NCBI GenBank assembly: GCA_948144175.1
Contig: CANXME010002187.1
Coordinates: 330,553 to 394,552 of the forward strand
DNA from: Closterium sp. NIES-65
Lineage: Eukaryota > Streptophyta > Zygnematophyceae > Desmidiales > Closteriaceae
Direction: 5' to 3'
DNA length: 64,000 bases
The notes under the pieces are model-generated. The model saw only the letters and a program-made list of their open reading frames with translations. It searched no databases and had not been told where the DNA came from. Positions 50,643 to 62,957 of the stretch are shown piece after piece. The stretch's first letter is position 1. Each line of letters starts with the position of its first letter. A program made the position numbers and the translations under genes.

Positions 50643-50723
50643 GGACAAAGTTGATCTTCATGTATTTAGCTCCTATTTATATTCGGTAGGCATATATTTG
50701 TTTGTTTGTTAAGCGTGCTCATG

Positions 50724-50728
<5 letters not shown>

Positions 50729-50808
<80 letters not shown>

Positions 50809-50940
50809 GTATATATGTGTGTGCGTGTTTGTGTGTGTATGTATGTATGCATATATGTATGTATGGTGTGTATGTGTGCGTGTATATGTGTGTGTGCATG
50901 TGTGTGGTGCGTGTGTGTGTGTGTGTGCGCGCGCGCGGGC
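50729..50940 (+). repeat. (GT)n microsatellite downstream of B2
   Basis: A long, nearly pure GT run, then GTAT/GTGC variants and a GC alternation. The AATAAA seen before this tract in B1 is absent. Confidence 0.9.
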
Positions 50941-51256
50941 ACATATAGGAAATGACAACAAAGAGAGTGATGGCCACGCGAGAGTGCACAAAGTGACCAT
51001 CTGTTGTTCTTGGTAAGTGGAGTGGGTGAATGGGACTGCATCTGGTGTACCATGACTCATCCATGCCAAGCTGCTCCAACACTTGCATGCTGGCAGTGTC
51101 CCAACATGTCAATGCATATGATGGGGCAATCATGCCATGTGACCCATGACATCATATTATCATGACCTTATCCAGCCAGTCCATTATCATCCTATCACCC
51201 CAGCTTTTAAATAGGAAAGGACGAATTACAGGAGGGGCAGAGGAGACGGAATAGCG

Positions 51257-51377
51257 GTGGAGGAGGAGGAGGAGGAGGAGGAGGAGGAGGAGGAGGAGGA
51301 GGAGGAGGAGGAGGAGGAGGAGGAGGAGGAGGAGGAGGAGGAGGAGGAGGAGGAGGAGGAGGAGGAGGAGGAGGAGG
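51257..51377 (+). repeat. Non-coding (GGA)n, about 40 units
   Basis: A pure GGA run begins within about 10 bp of the right border of duplication copy 2. It is not inside an AP2 gene frame, unlike the other GGA tracts. Confidence 0.95.
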
Positions 51378-52417
51378 ATTTGACAGTGAGGAGCAACGAC
51401 TGGCTGAACGAGCACAGTAGAGATTGTAGTGAGTTGTCATGGCTGATGAAGTAGCCTTAGCCTTAGTATTCATGGCTAGAGTAGGAAACGTGGGTGGCGA
51501 GAGGGTTTCGAGAGGGAAGAGGGGATCCACTAACAACAGTACAAGATATATATGCAAGGGAAGGTGGGGAAAGGGGGTACACCACCAACAGAGAAACTTA
51601 ATAATACTACTATTCTAGCATGCATTTACACATGAACATAAATTCAACAATGGCCCACACTCACATTGCTAGCCAGAATAGTAATAGCGTGTTCCTACAC
51701 CTCGCATCAAGGGAACCTCGTATCAGGCTCATTCTGAAAATTCCCATAAACCCAAAATCCTCGCTAGTTTTACCTGGCAAAAAGTACATTATTGATACAA
51801 GGTTTCCTGATATGGGGCCGTAGGAACACGCCCTAAGGTGTAGATGCGTATGTGTTACAGATTGATATTTTCCTGATTGAATGAACTGGAAATGAATGTA
51901 TCTGCATCGAACGGCTCTGTAATCGGGTCCTCATATGTCATGGTCCCTTGCTAAATGTATTTGAAAACCTAAATGGGTATGTCCATTCACAAGGCGAATG
52001 TGCAATATGCACATAACGAGAAGTCTCGTAAGATGTTACAATTCCGGTTTGAGGTGAATGCGCGCTTGGTGGTGGCGTTTGTGTGTAAGAACGGTTACCT
52101 TCCACGTCACCGCACAACTGTGATCGACTTATTCAAAGTCTACATCCTCCGCGGTTTCAAGCAAGTGTGCGACTTTCCGAACTCCCTGGATCGCTCGCCA
52201 CGTATGCAACTGAGCCATTCCAAGTGCAACGCGCGAATGACGCGAAGGTCAACCAGGCCCAGCGCCAATCACGCAAATGCCCAACGCGAATCACGCAAAA
52301 TCCAACCAATGAGAATACACTGTAGGAGCCACACCAAGCCCTTCGCCGTTAGCACATCCCGGCGAGGTTTGTCCTACACTGTAAAATGATTTATCTTTTA
52401 CTGTACAACCAATTTTT
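51378..52417. other. Spacer between B2 and E
   Basis: No gene is supported. A 138-codon frame at 51973-52389 has no recognisable domain. Otherwise the sequence is ordinary and AT-richer than the genes. Confidence 0.5.
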
Positions 52418-52640
52418 GAAACCCTAAGCCTTCCGCGTGACGGGGAAGTGAAATGGGAGTGTCCAGCACTGTACCTCTGAAACCCTGAACCGTGCGCGTC
52501 ACGGGGAGGGCAAAAGTACAGTGCAGAATCGAACCAATGGGAGAGACCGGCCCCTTGCCCAGCCGAAGATATTTCCTACTGGTCAACCAGAAGCCCACAT
52601 AACCAAGAGCCCATTTTGAAGTGGAGCAAAAGACAGAATG
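52418..52640 (+). promoter_or_regulatory. Shared upstream module of AP2 genes, E copy
   Basis: Unit 1 has GAAACCCTAAGCCTTCCGCG followed by TGACGGGGAAG. Unit 2 has TCTGAAACCCTGAACCGTGC followed by GTCACGGGGAGGGC and AACCAATGGGAGAG. The gene-proximal block has AACCAGAAGCCCACATAACC then CATTTTGAAGTGGAGCAA. AAACCCTAA is a perfect plant telo-box word and CCAAT is present. Confidence 0.5.
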
Positions 52641-53081
52641 TGTAGCCACTGATTCAGTCTCCCAAGTCTAGTACCAGCAGTAGCTAGCTCATTCACTACA
52701 GTAGCTATAGCTAGCTAGCTTGCCACGAAGCACCCCATGTCTAGTAATAGTATTACTTAGGCTAAGTCCTGTCCTGGATCGCTGCCAGTGTTGGCAACTG
52801 CCAGTGGAACTGTTCGGCGAATTGCCAGTGGCGCCACTAGTACTAGTTCAGACCTGCAATTGCCATCCTGAATTAAGTCCATTCATTCCGCTTGAGACTC
52901 TCAGCTGCTACTAGCAGGGACAGCAGGGAGTGACAATTCTACTCTCCCTCCTGGAGACCTTTTGATTTTTTTTTAGCCTCAGTCCTCCAGTAGCATCTGC
53001 AACGGTAGCGTTCTGCTGGCTGAGCGATTAGGTGACAGAGCAGCAGACGCCATTCCGGACCAGCAGATTCCAGAGTAGCGG

Positions 53082-56000
53082 ATGCAGCAGCAGCAGATCA
53101 TGCAACCAGAGCAGATGCAACAACAGGCACGCCAGCAGCAGATGCCACAGCAGCAGATGCCACAGCAGCAGATGCCACAGCAGCAGATGCAAGATCAGCA
53201 GATGGATCAACAGCAGATGCAACAAATGATGCTGCAGCTGCAGATATCACAGCAGCAGATGCAACAACAGATGCTGCAGCTGCACATGTCACAGCAGCTT
53301 GCAGCACGGGCCTATTCTGCGCTGCCACAACTGCCACAGCCACAGCCACAGCTACAGCCTGAGGCTCAGCTACAGTCTCAGCTACAGGCTAAGCCACAGC
53401 AACAGGTAAAGGCTCAGCCACAGGTACAGGCTCAACTACAGCCACAGATACAGTCTCAGCTACAAGCTCAGCTACAGTCTCAGCTACAGCCACAGCTACA
53501 GGCACAGATACAGGCTCAGCTACAGCCGCAGTTACATGCTCAGCTACAGGCTCAGCAACAGGCTCAGCCAGAGCAGCTACCACCACACCGGATCCAGCAG
53601 CTCTCCTATCAGCTACAGCCGCTGCTACAGCCGCACTTGTTGCAAGTCCTAGAACAAGGTGAGGCTGCCGCTGGTGCAGGGAAAACAGAGCCATCAGAGC
53701 CATCAGGGCCAATAGGGGCATCGAAGCAATCAGGGCCATCAGGGCCACCAGGGTGTTTACCCAGACGCACCAGAATGCCGCGCAGTCACAACTACAACCA
53801 GCCAGGGCAGTACCGGGGGGTAAGAAAGCGCGGGGAATTTCGTTACGTTGCAGAGATCAAAGACACCAAGAAAGGGGTCCGCAGGTGGCTGGGCACGTTC
53901 CGTTCCGCAGAGGAGGCCGCTCGCGCGTTTGATGAAGCTGCTTTGAATATTCGAGGATCAAAGGCGAAGCTCAACTTCCCAAGGAAGCATATTCAGAAAA
54001 GGGGAGGGGTAGTAGGCCCAAATCCTGTAGCAATAGTAGGAGCAACGGCTAGGATGGAAGCAGCAGAAGGGGATGCAGGGGTGGATGGTGGAGGAATGGT
54101 TTTGGGAGAGCAGCAACTTGGTGCAGTAAGGCAGGATAGGGAGAGCAGTAGTACTAGGAGCGGGGAAGGGAAAGGGAAGGAGGTAGGATACAGTGAAGAC
54201 TCGGTGGACGTGGGATTGATGGGAGAGCTTGTGGGTCAGACTTCACAGCAGAGAGAGGGAAAAATCAAGGAAGAAGCAGTGACATTTTCTGTGCCTCAAA
54301 CGTCGTTTGGAGAGGGAACGAGGAGGGGGTTGGTAGCAGCGAACATCGGGGCGCCTCAAAGGTTGTCTGCAGTGGGAACAGGTGGGACAGCATTTACAAA
54401 GAAAACAGGAGCAGAATCAGGGGTTATAGGAACATCATTAGTATCAGCTGCAGGTATGGGACGGGGAGGACGAGGAAGAGGAAGAAGGGGGGGTGCAGGA
54501 GGAGGATGTGGAGGAGGAGGAGGAGGAGGAGGAGGAGGAGGAGGAGGAGGAGGAGGAGGAGGAGGAGGAGGAGGAGGAGGAGGAGGTGTAGGAGGAGGTG
54601 TAGGAGGAGGTGTAGGAGGAGGTGTAGGAGGAGGTGTAGGAGGAGGTGTAGGAGGAGGTGTAGGAGGAGGTGTAGGAGGAGGAGGAGGAGGAGGAGGAGG
54701 AGGAGGAGGAGGAGGAGGAGGAGGAGGAGGAGGAGGAGGAGGAGGTGTAGGAGGAGGTGTAGGAGGAGGTGTAGGAGGAGGTGTAGGAGGAGGTGTAGGA
54801 GGAGGTGTAGGAGGAGGTGTAGGAGGAGGTGTAGGAGGAGGAGGAGGAGGAGGAGGAGGAGGAGGAGGAGGAGGAGGAGGAGGAGAAGGAGGAGGAGGAG
54901 GAGGAGGAGGTGTAGGAAGAGGTGTAGGAAGAGAAGGAGTAGTAGGCTTTGCAGCAGAAACGTCAGCAGGCAGTGGTAACGGGAGCAAAGGTGGAGGAGG
55001 ATACATTGCAGAAGGGAGATCCACTGTAAGCGGTAGTAGCTCGAGCTTAGCCGCCCCTTCCTCCTCCTCCGCCCCTTCCACCTCTGCCAATTCTGCCTCT
55101 GCCTCCTCCGCCACTGTCCATGCCCTGCAATCCACATTTGCTGATATCTCAGCCCCAGAAGCTGCTCCCACCACCGGCAACCCAACGTTTAGAAGCGCTG
55201 CGATGAATCGGCACATATTTCATCCGGAGAAGCTGCCAAGTGCTATAGTAACTGGACAGGGGATGCAGGGATTCACTGCACTGGGAGCAGATCTGGAACG
55301 GTTTGGTGGGCTGGGATTGGAGGAGGTGGGATTTGAGGGCTTGACGGAAGGAGAGAGGGAGTTGTTCTCTGAACTTGCGGAGCAGTTTGCTCAGCAGCTG
55401 GGGGGGATTGAAGAAACCAAAGGGGTTGGAGGGAGTGGGGTTGGTACTGCGAAAGGCAAGGAGGCAGTGGAAGAATGGGAGGCGTCTCCAGGGGAAGAAA
55501 GCAGTGGGAGCCGAGAAACTAGTGACGGGGAAGGGGTGATGGAGGAGGACGGTGCGATGGAGGCGAAGATGGGAATGGATGAGCATTTGGCTGGCCTTGT
55601 TTCCCATGATAGTGGGGTGAAACTGATGGTGGGAGCGGGAGCCGCCATCCCGATAGATGTGGCATCTGATCAGCACTACCGACTGCCTTGCACCAAGGAT
55701 GCAGCTCACGACAGCAATCGTCCGAATCAAGGATTGCCGAAGCAGAGAGGCGTAGGGATGGAGATGCAGCAGGGAGGCTACACTATCTCTGCGGGCGAGA
55801 ATGGTAATGGTATCTACATGACGGCAACGCAGCCAAGCCAGCCGACCATGCCAGTGACAAGCATGTCTGCACAAGGAGCCACGTCTGCAGCATTGGGTCC
55901 ATCCTCCTCCCAATTGCACCAGCCTGGTCAACAGGGTCAATGGGGTCAACAGGGCCAGCAGGGACAACCGGCACAATGGGGTCAACGGGGTCAACAGGGT

Positions 56001-56591
56001 CAACAGGGTCAACGGTGCCGAGGGGCAGGTGTGGTGGTAGGTGCAGCAGCAGTGGGTCCTTCCGGTCATGAAGTATGGCCCTCAGAACTGGCAGACAGGC
56101 AGCAGGCTTTGGCTGCAGCGCAGCACGCACTGACAGGGGGACAGGCAGGGCAACATGCGTTGTCCTGGCAGCAAAGAGCAGGGCAACATGCAGTGATTGG
56201 GGATCAAGCGTTGGCAGCAGGCCAACGTGTGCTGGCTTGGGAGAAAACAGCAGGGATGCCAGTCCCAGCATACTTGGTTACACGGGCGTCAAGCGAGCCA
56301 CAAGCGGTTTCATGGGGTTTCAGCATGGAAGTGGCTGGGGGTGTGATGACGCATAGTGAGCAATATTCACTGCAAGAAGTAGAGGAGGAAGTGGAGGTAA
56401 ACAACCGCATGGTGACCTCAGCTCCAAGCATGCTTCCAAGTTGGCATGATGAAATGATGCAGCATGCGCCTGCCATGGTGCCCCCGTTTGGGCCGCTTCA
56501 GAGGAATGACCATGGCATGCGGTATGCTTTCACCATGTCCCGCAGATCTTCAGTTGATGTGATTCTGCACGTGCCTCGGCATCACCAGAAC

Positions 56592-56659
<68 letters not shown>

Positions 56660-58847
56660 TCAGAACCAGTGGAAACAAGGACAGGAGCAACAGCAGGGGC
56701 AAGAGATTGGGGAACAACAGTGGCAGAAGCAGGGGCAGCAGCAGCAGGAGGAACAGGAGCTTCAGCAGGGGCAGCTGTATTCACAGACACAGTGGCAGCA
56801 GCAGGGGCAGCAGCAGCTGCACCAACGGCAGGGACAGCAGGAGGGGCAGAAACAGTGGCAGCAGCAACACCAACGGCAGCAGCAGCAGCAACAGCTTAAA
56901 CAGAGCTTCCCAAGACGAAACTCTTTCAATATTACGACTGGCAGGAAGGACAAGGCAGCTGCGCGGTGTGCTTCTGCAGACCTCGCACGTGAAGGTTTTC
57001 CCATTGAAGACTGGGAGGAGCAGCAGTCGTTCAGGAGCCACACCCCAGAATCAGAAAGAACCGACAAGCGTTCCTGCCCTCCCTGGTCCGAGCCTCAACC
57101 CAAGCCTCGCTCAAATCCTCAATCCGAACCTGTACCTCCGACATCTCGAAGCTACAGTGTCCCTTTTCCCATGGAGCCACCTGTCATCAGTTCAACAACC
57201 CCTGAGCCCCAGCCATCTATGGCCACTACAGGTGGTGTGGGTGGCATGGGTGTTGTTGGTCCAATGGATGTTGTAGCTGCTGCATCTGCCAATGTTGGAA
57301 GCGGGAACGGCTCGGATACTGCAGTAAATGTTGCTGCCAGTGCTGCTGATGGCGCTGCTGCTGTTGCACCTGTTAAAGTTGTGGATGGCGAGGCTGGTGT
57401 TGCTGGTGGTGCTGGTGTTTTTGGTGTTGCTGCTGCCGCTGGTGTGTCTGGTCTGGAATCCTCCCCAGCCTGCTCTCCCAAACCAAAAGCGACTCTCCCT
57501 CCGCACAGGGCGAGACGATCACAGTCCCATGACCAGGGACCACTGGGAGCAGGACAGCTGGACAGGCAACTGCTGCGTGCATCAACATTCCAGCCAAGAT
57601 TTCCAGTCAGCAAGTATGCTCAAGAGCTGCACAAACGACCGGAGAAGCGGCCTTGGATACCCGCTGAGGGGTCCGGAGAAGGGATGCTGCAGCATGGATG
57701 GCTGGAGGGGCAGCAGAGTTTGTTGCTGTATGAAAGACAGATGGCGCAGCAGCAGTGGCAGCAGCAGCAGCGGCAGCAGCAGCAGCAGCAGCACCAGGAG
57801 CCAAGGCAGCAGCAGTGGCAGGAAGAGTGGTCGAAGCAGCAGCAGTCAATTCCAATTCTTCCGCAGCATTTGCAGTCAGTGCACCAGCAAGAGCAGCTGC
57901 AGCTGGTGCAGCAGCATCAGGAGCAGCTCACTCGCTTCCAGCATCATCTGCCCTTCCGCTCCAATCCCCCCATAGCAGCAGCTTCTCTGACCTCTTCTGC
58001 TGTGACTTCTACTGTCAGCGCTGCTGTCGGTGCTGCTGCTGCCACTGCTGCTGGTGCTGCTGCTGGCATTGCTGGTGGTGGTGGTGGTGGTGGTGCTGCT
58101 GCTGCCACTGCCACAGCTGCTGGTGGTGATGCTTTAAATGCCACTGGTGGAGCTGGAGTTGAAGTTGCAGCTCCCCACTTGCACCGTGTCCCTCCTTCCC
58201 ACACCAATCCACCCACCACCTTTGATGGTACGGCCAGCTTGCGTGGATTCAGCAACACAGAGAAGTGCGGTGTTGATGGCTTGGAGCATGATGCTTCTAA
58301 GAAAATCAATAGCTACGAGACTGGTGGTGCTGGGAGCAGTGGAGAAGATGTTGTGATGGAGGAAACTGCAACAGAGGGCCTCAGGCCAGCGTATGATGCT
58401 CGTGCTGCTGCGCAGCCTAGCGCTGACCATCTGCTTGTCGCTCAGCCGAGTGTCCAGCCTCGTTATGAACAACTGGGTTTCCAGCAGCATATCATGACGG
58501 ACTTGAGCCTTCCTCTGCCTCACCCCTCAGCAGATCAGTTGTTGCTCCTCAGAGCTGCTGAACACTCTGCATTCTCTCCATGGGCCTTGACCTCCCCAGG
58601 TTCTCGCATCGAGGGAGCATCCTATCATAGTTTCGAGAATCATGCTCCTGCTGTCCCCAACGTTGTGCATTTGGGAGCAACATGTGCAGGCTTAGAGGTT
58701 GGGGGGCAGGCCACTGATACAAGTGGGTTCTCGTATACAGAAGATGGGGACTTTGAGCAGATGGTGGCAAGCGCCCCTGGTGCTGCAACATACACAATAG
58801 ATGCGCTAGAGAGGTTCTTGATGGATAATGGGGAGCACAGGGAATAA
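53082..58847 (+). CDS. E: largest AP2/ERF-domain transcription factor of the cluster
   Basis: A 1921-residue uninterrupted ORF. Residues 1-240 are Gln-rich (QQMPQQQM, then QLQPQLQAQ repeats). One AP2 domain lies at about 244-300 ([30 protein letters not shown]...[20 protein letters not shown]). A very long Gly region with GVGG repeats (54498-54931) is followed by a Ser/Ala-rich stretch and acidic [27 protein letters not shown] repeat region, [21 protein letters not shown] to [14 protein letters not shown], 21 Gln at 56595, [24 protein letters not shown] and the C-terminus [19 protein letters not shown] complete it. It is diverged from B throughout the low-complexity parts, so it is an older paralogue. 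The ATG follows an in-frame TAG two codons upstream. It presumably acts as a nuclear DNA-binding regulator. Confidence 0.85.
54498..54931 (+). repeat. GGA and GGAGGTGTA repeats coding Gly/GVGG in E
   Basis: Blocks of GGA alternate with two arrays of the 12-bp unit GGAGGAGGTGTA (Gly-Gly-Gly-Val; about 54588-54680 and 54745-54838), all in frame. Antisense frames give Pro/Thr shadows. Confidence 0.95.
56595..56657 (+). repeat. (CAG)20-CAA coding poly-Gln in E
   Basis: Twenty CAG then one CAA, in frame, followed by His-Gln-Asn. Confidence 0.9.
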
Positions 58848-60376
58848 GTGTCAGGCGTAACTAGTAACGTGTATTATGTTTTCTTGCCTTTTATGAGGCA
58901 TTCTTTCGATTTTTATTCGTCAACAAGTGTATATGGGGGAGGGGAGTGTGGGGGACGAGGGGTTGAAATGGGGAAAACGGGGAGTAGTGGATGGGAGTGG
59001 GGGTTATTTTTCTGATATGTGCAAGAAGTTGCATAATTAAGCTACCGTATTTCATGTTTCCCAAGGTATTTGTCTTTATGACACATGGATTTGCGTTTAT
59101 GGCATCATATACTTTGCCCCTGCAGATAAAGACACCTATAGTTGCATATGCACCAAGGGGTGTCTGTCTATCACCTCTTGTATATTCTGGAAATGTGAAA
59201 CTTTATATGCAGTTTGATAAGTGATCTCAGCCAAGAGCGAAAGGTAGAGTGATTGTAATGGGTTTCCTCTGTACTATAATGAACGTTGTGGCATTTTGGA
59301 ACAATTTGTTCCACCTGTGCCATTTGTTCCATCTGATTTCCCCTACAATATTGCTGCCAGATTTGAGGCTTGTTCTTCACGCCTGACGTCGTTGTCGTTT
59401 TCGAGGTATTGTGTCTTTGATTTGAGCCCCCTGAAACACAAAACAAGGAAGTTTCCGCGACCGCTGTACACAATACACAGTGAAAATAACACATAATTAC
59501 ACGGTAAATCGTGAAGTTCTCAGAACCATTGGGTTCTGCACTGCTATTGTTGGATAGTCAGGACTTCAAACTTCGGTGATGGGGACTGCAGTATGGCGTG
59601 TTCTTCTGGGTGCTCCTGTATTGTGGGGGGACCGATTGGTCAAAGTTTCTGATCCTAAACATTTCCGGGTGCACAGGCGAGGGGCAAGAAACGGAACAAC
59701 CTGGTTGGGTTGGATGTAGCGGAATAGTAGGCGAGACAACTGCTCTTGTCCGAACCGGACCAAGCTTGGAACGCCGTGTCGAACGTGGACACAGTTGCTT
59801 CCTATTTCATGACAAATCTTGCATGATCGCTAATGGTGGAGCCAGCTGGACCAAAAAATACCAATGGAGCTTGGTTCACCGCTAGTACACCCATTTATTC
59901 GTTTATCTCACCAAGCGCGTTTCGGTTGGAGGTACTTGTCATTTTTGCCCAGTGCTTTTAACGTCTGCGAGTCACATTTCCCTGCGTATTGTCGTCCCTT
60001 GCTCCCAAAATGTGGCTATAAATACGTTTTTGCAACTGTAGGCCGGCCTGACCTAATCATAACTAATATATTTGGCCTCGTCTTTAGCGCGAATGCGTGT
60101 AACTGTAGAGCTCTGCCACCAATTTTCTTCAACGTTTTGCAATTCAATGCTGAGCTGATCACGCGTTTGAATTGATTCTATGTGACATAAACACATCACT
60201 CCCAACCTTCTATGTGAACGTACCAAGCCGGTGGCACAATCGTTGGTGCATGAAACGAATAAGTGGGTGTACAGGTTAGTATTTGGAGAATGAAACAAAT
60301 TTGCCTTTATGAAATCGAAGTCCACCCAACCCAAGCAACTCACGGCACATGGCCAATTTCTCCTGCTGTTGGGCCC
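58848..60376. other. Spacer downstream of E
   Basis: I see no gene. Unlike B and C, E is not followed by a GT-rich microsatellite. Small frames (up to 132 codons) carry no recognisable domain. Confidence 0.5.
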
Positions 60377-61544
60377 AGTACACATGTCATGTGATGGCAT
60401 GGGATGGGATGATGGCTTGGGATGATGGCATGGGATGGCATGGGAAGGCATGTGTCATGGGATGATAATGGCATACCGAACAGCATTGGTGCCTGATGCT
60501 CTTGTTGCTCTCATCCCCCCTGCACTTGTGTGCACACATGGGGGGAGGGACGCACAGGGGGAGGAACACACAGGGGGGAGCATATATGGAGGGAAGCACA
60601 CACAGGGGGGGACACACACAGGGGGGGACACACACAAGGGGGGACACACACAGGGGGGGACACACACAGGGGGGGACACATACAGGGGGGGACACACACA
60701 GGGGGGGGCACACACAGGGAGGGACACACACAGGGGGGGACACACACAGGGGGGGACACACACAGGGGGGGACACACATAGGGGGGGATACACACAGAGG
60801 GGGGGCACACACAGGGGGGGGCACACACAAGGGGGGACACACAGGGGGGGACACACACAGGGGGGGACACACACAGGGGGGGAAACACACAAGGGGGGGC
60901 ACACACAGGGGGGAGCATATATGGAGGGAAGCACACATCGGATTGGCACGACGCAAAGTAAAGAATGTGAGTCGCTTGAAGCTTCCACGTCGCGCTCACG
61001 CGGTGACCACCACGACTTGGTGTGGTATGGCATGGCATGGTGTGGTGCCATGAGCAGCACGAAGTGACTTCTGAGTCGAAAAAATTGAGGTGACTTTTGA
61101 GGGGACTCAAAAGAGCTTCCACATTGCATTCACATGATGGCATGGTGGCATGCACAGCGCCACAAAGTGCTGCATGCATTTATTTTTCATTTTGGAATGC
61201 AATTGACGATCCTAACCACGCACCTATGGTGCATTCTGAGCCTACTACTCACGCACCTAAGCCTTGGAGGAGGGGCAGAGGAGGAGGAGGCAACGAGTAG
61301 CCCACATATCTCCCATGTCCTCCCATTACTTGAAAATCCCACGTATGTTCCCATTATTCGAACATCTAACGCGTATTACCATTATTCGAGCATCCCACGC
61401 ATATGTTCATTCTTCAAGCATCCTCCGTATACTCCCAGTATTCAAGCATCCCACCGTTATGTTCGTCGTCACGCTTGCGTCGCCCACGATGCATCGCAGG
61501 AACGCTGCAGAGGCTCGACATTCGCGGACTTTTCGATAACATCG
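60377..61544 (+). repeat. 1.2-kb dispersed repeat R, copy 2
   Basis: Same order of parts as 41119-42392, with a shorter minisatellite and one fewer 28-bp unit near 61326-61455. It is contiguous across GCACTTGTGTGCACACATGG, which shows that this junction is the original state. Confidence 0.85.
60600..60915 (+). repeat. 16-bp minisatellite, copy 2
   Basis: About 20 units of the GGGGGGGACACACACA type, again flanked by GAGCATATATGGAGGGAAGC on both sides. Confidence 0.95.
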
Positions 61545-62632
61545 CGGAAAAGGGAGGTGCGAAAAAATACTTTTGGGTTACATTTTCCCCGCAATAAAAA
61601 AGTCTTAGTCGAAAACAGTGGTAGCGTCAGTCACTTGCGAAGTGACTTTCCCGTCACCTTACGGGCACAAACTGTACACTTTGATGCAATTGTGAGGTAT
61701 ATAGTAAAGCAACTAGGGGGGTGGAAAACGTCACTCTTGAGCAACCTATGCGAAAGTGTCAAGACAACGCCACGTGGCAATCGATGTACGCTAGATGAAA
61801 CTGAAACATGGTGACGTGGCAGTTCCTGTACGCTAACGTCAACCGTCGGATTTTTAAAATATCGACGCTCGTAAACGTGCCATGTGGGCCAATCCGTCAC
61901 GAAATGGGGTGTGCGGTGTTGAATTTCATTGGCTGGCAATTTTGGTATATTGGTGTACGTTTTGGTAACATTTGAAAGAGTATATTCTAAATCGTTGATC
62001 TTACAGGGCATACAAAATATAACAGTTAAGAGCGTACAGTTTATGCAACAGTAATACACTACGCATAATGCACGGCTAAGAAGCCATGCAAACTCTGCCA
62101 GTTAGAAAACGAATGTAACCTGGAAGAACAAAGGAAATGGAAACTTGATAAACAAGCAAAACTATATGCTCACCATTGGGGTTGTTAGTACTGTAGTATG
62201 CTGTAATAGTGAAGAATAAAAATACTGCACTCCTGGTTGACGGTAAGCCTGCAAAACCAGGCACGCTCTGCAATACATGCAAACACAGCGTGCTGTTACG
62301 TATCCCGCTGACATAGCTTAAGAGGGGTTAGTAATAGCAGATTTGCTTGACACCAGTAATACTTAGCCTTAGAGCTGTCAATCGCGGCAAGACTATAAAT
62401 GACGACTGTGATGCGATTGCATTTGTAGCCAGAAATGAACATGACATGGCAAAAAACTATACACATCGCATCGCTACTTGCGTGCATACCCTCAGCAAGT
62501 AGCCTGTCACTTGCGTTCATTGCGTACTCCAGGAAATCCTTAAAAGGATGCGTGACAGGAAAGGGGAAACGGGATTGATGCATATAAAAGTACGTGACAC
62601 ATCCCGATGCGCGGCAAGATAGCGGAAAAGGT
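61545..62632. other. Spacer before Copia IV
   Basis: No gene, repeat array or element ends are recognised. Confidence 0.5.
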
Positions 62633-62758
62633 TGTGAAAAGAATGAGGAATGAAGGACTAGGAAATGAGTTGGGTACAAATATGTAACCCTAGAAAACTG
62701 TACCCCATACTGTCTACCCCACTACAGCCTAGAAAAACTATAGCACAAATGTTTGACA
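62633..62758 (-). repeat. 3' LTR of Copia IV
   Basis: About 126 bp, with TGTCAAACA on the minus strand at 62758. The outer border is approximate because the partner LTR is outside the window. The polypurine-like ctatgggggtg precedes it on the minus strand. Confidence 0.65.
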
Positions 62759-62957
62759 CACCCCCATAGGCAGAGTGGGGGAGAACAAGGGGTCACAAGA
62801 CCAGTCAAGCAAAGCGAAGCAAGCTCAGGGTGGATCACAACGTCACCACACATTTCGAGCACAGGTTCAAGGCCACAAGGCCAGTTCACATGCAGGATCA
62901 TATATAGAAAGGTAAACAAGCAAGTGCAGGTATATATAGATCACTGTACACGCAAGG

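Larger units (their letters stand above)
40079..51247 (+). repeat. Segmental duplication, copy 2 (C2 3' end + spacer + B2 + downstream)
   Basis: This copy matches 1-9354. Unlike copy 1 it keeps 41274-43168, including the 16-bp minisatellite, and so is longer. The right border is at about 51247, where a GGA microsatellite begins after the shared aggaggggcagaggagac. Confidence 0.95.
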
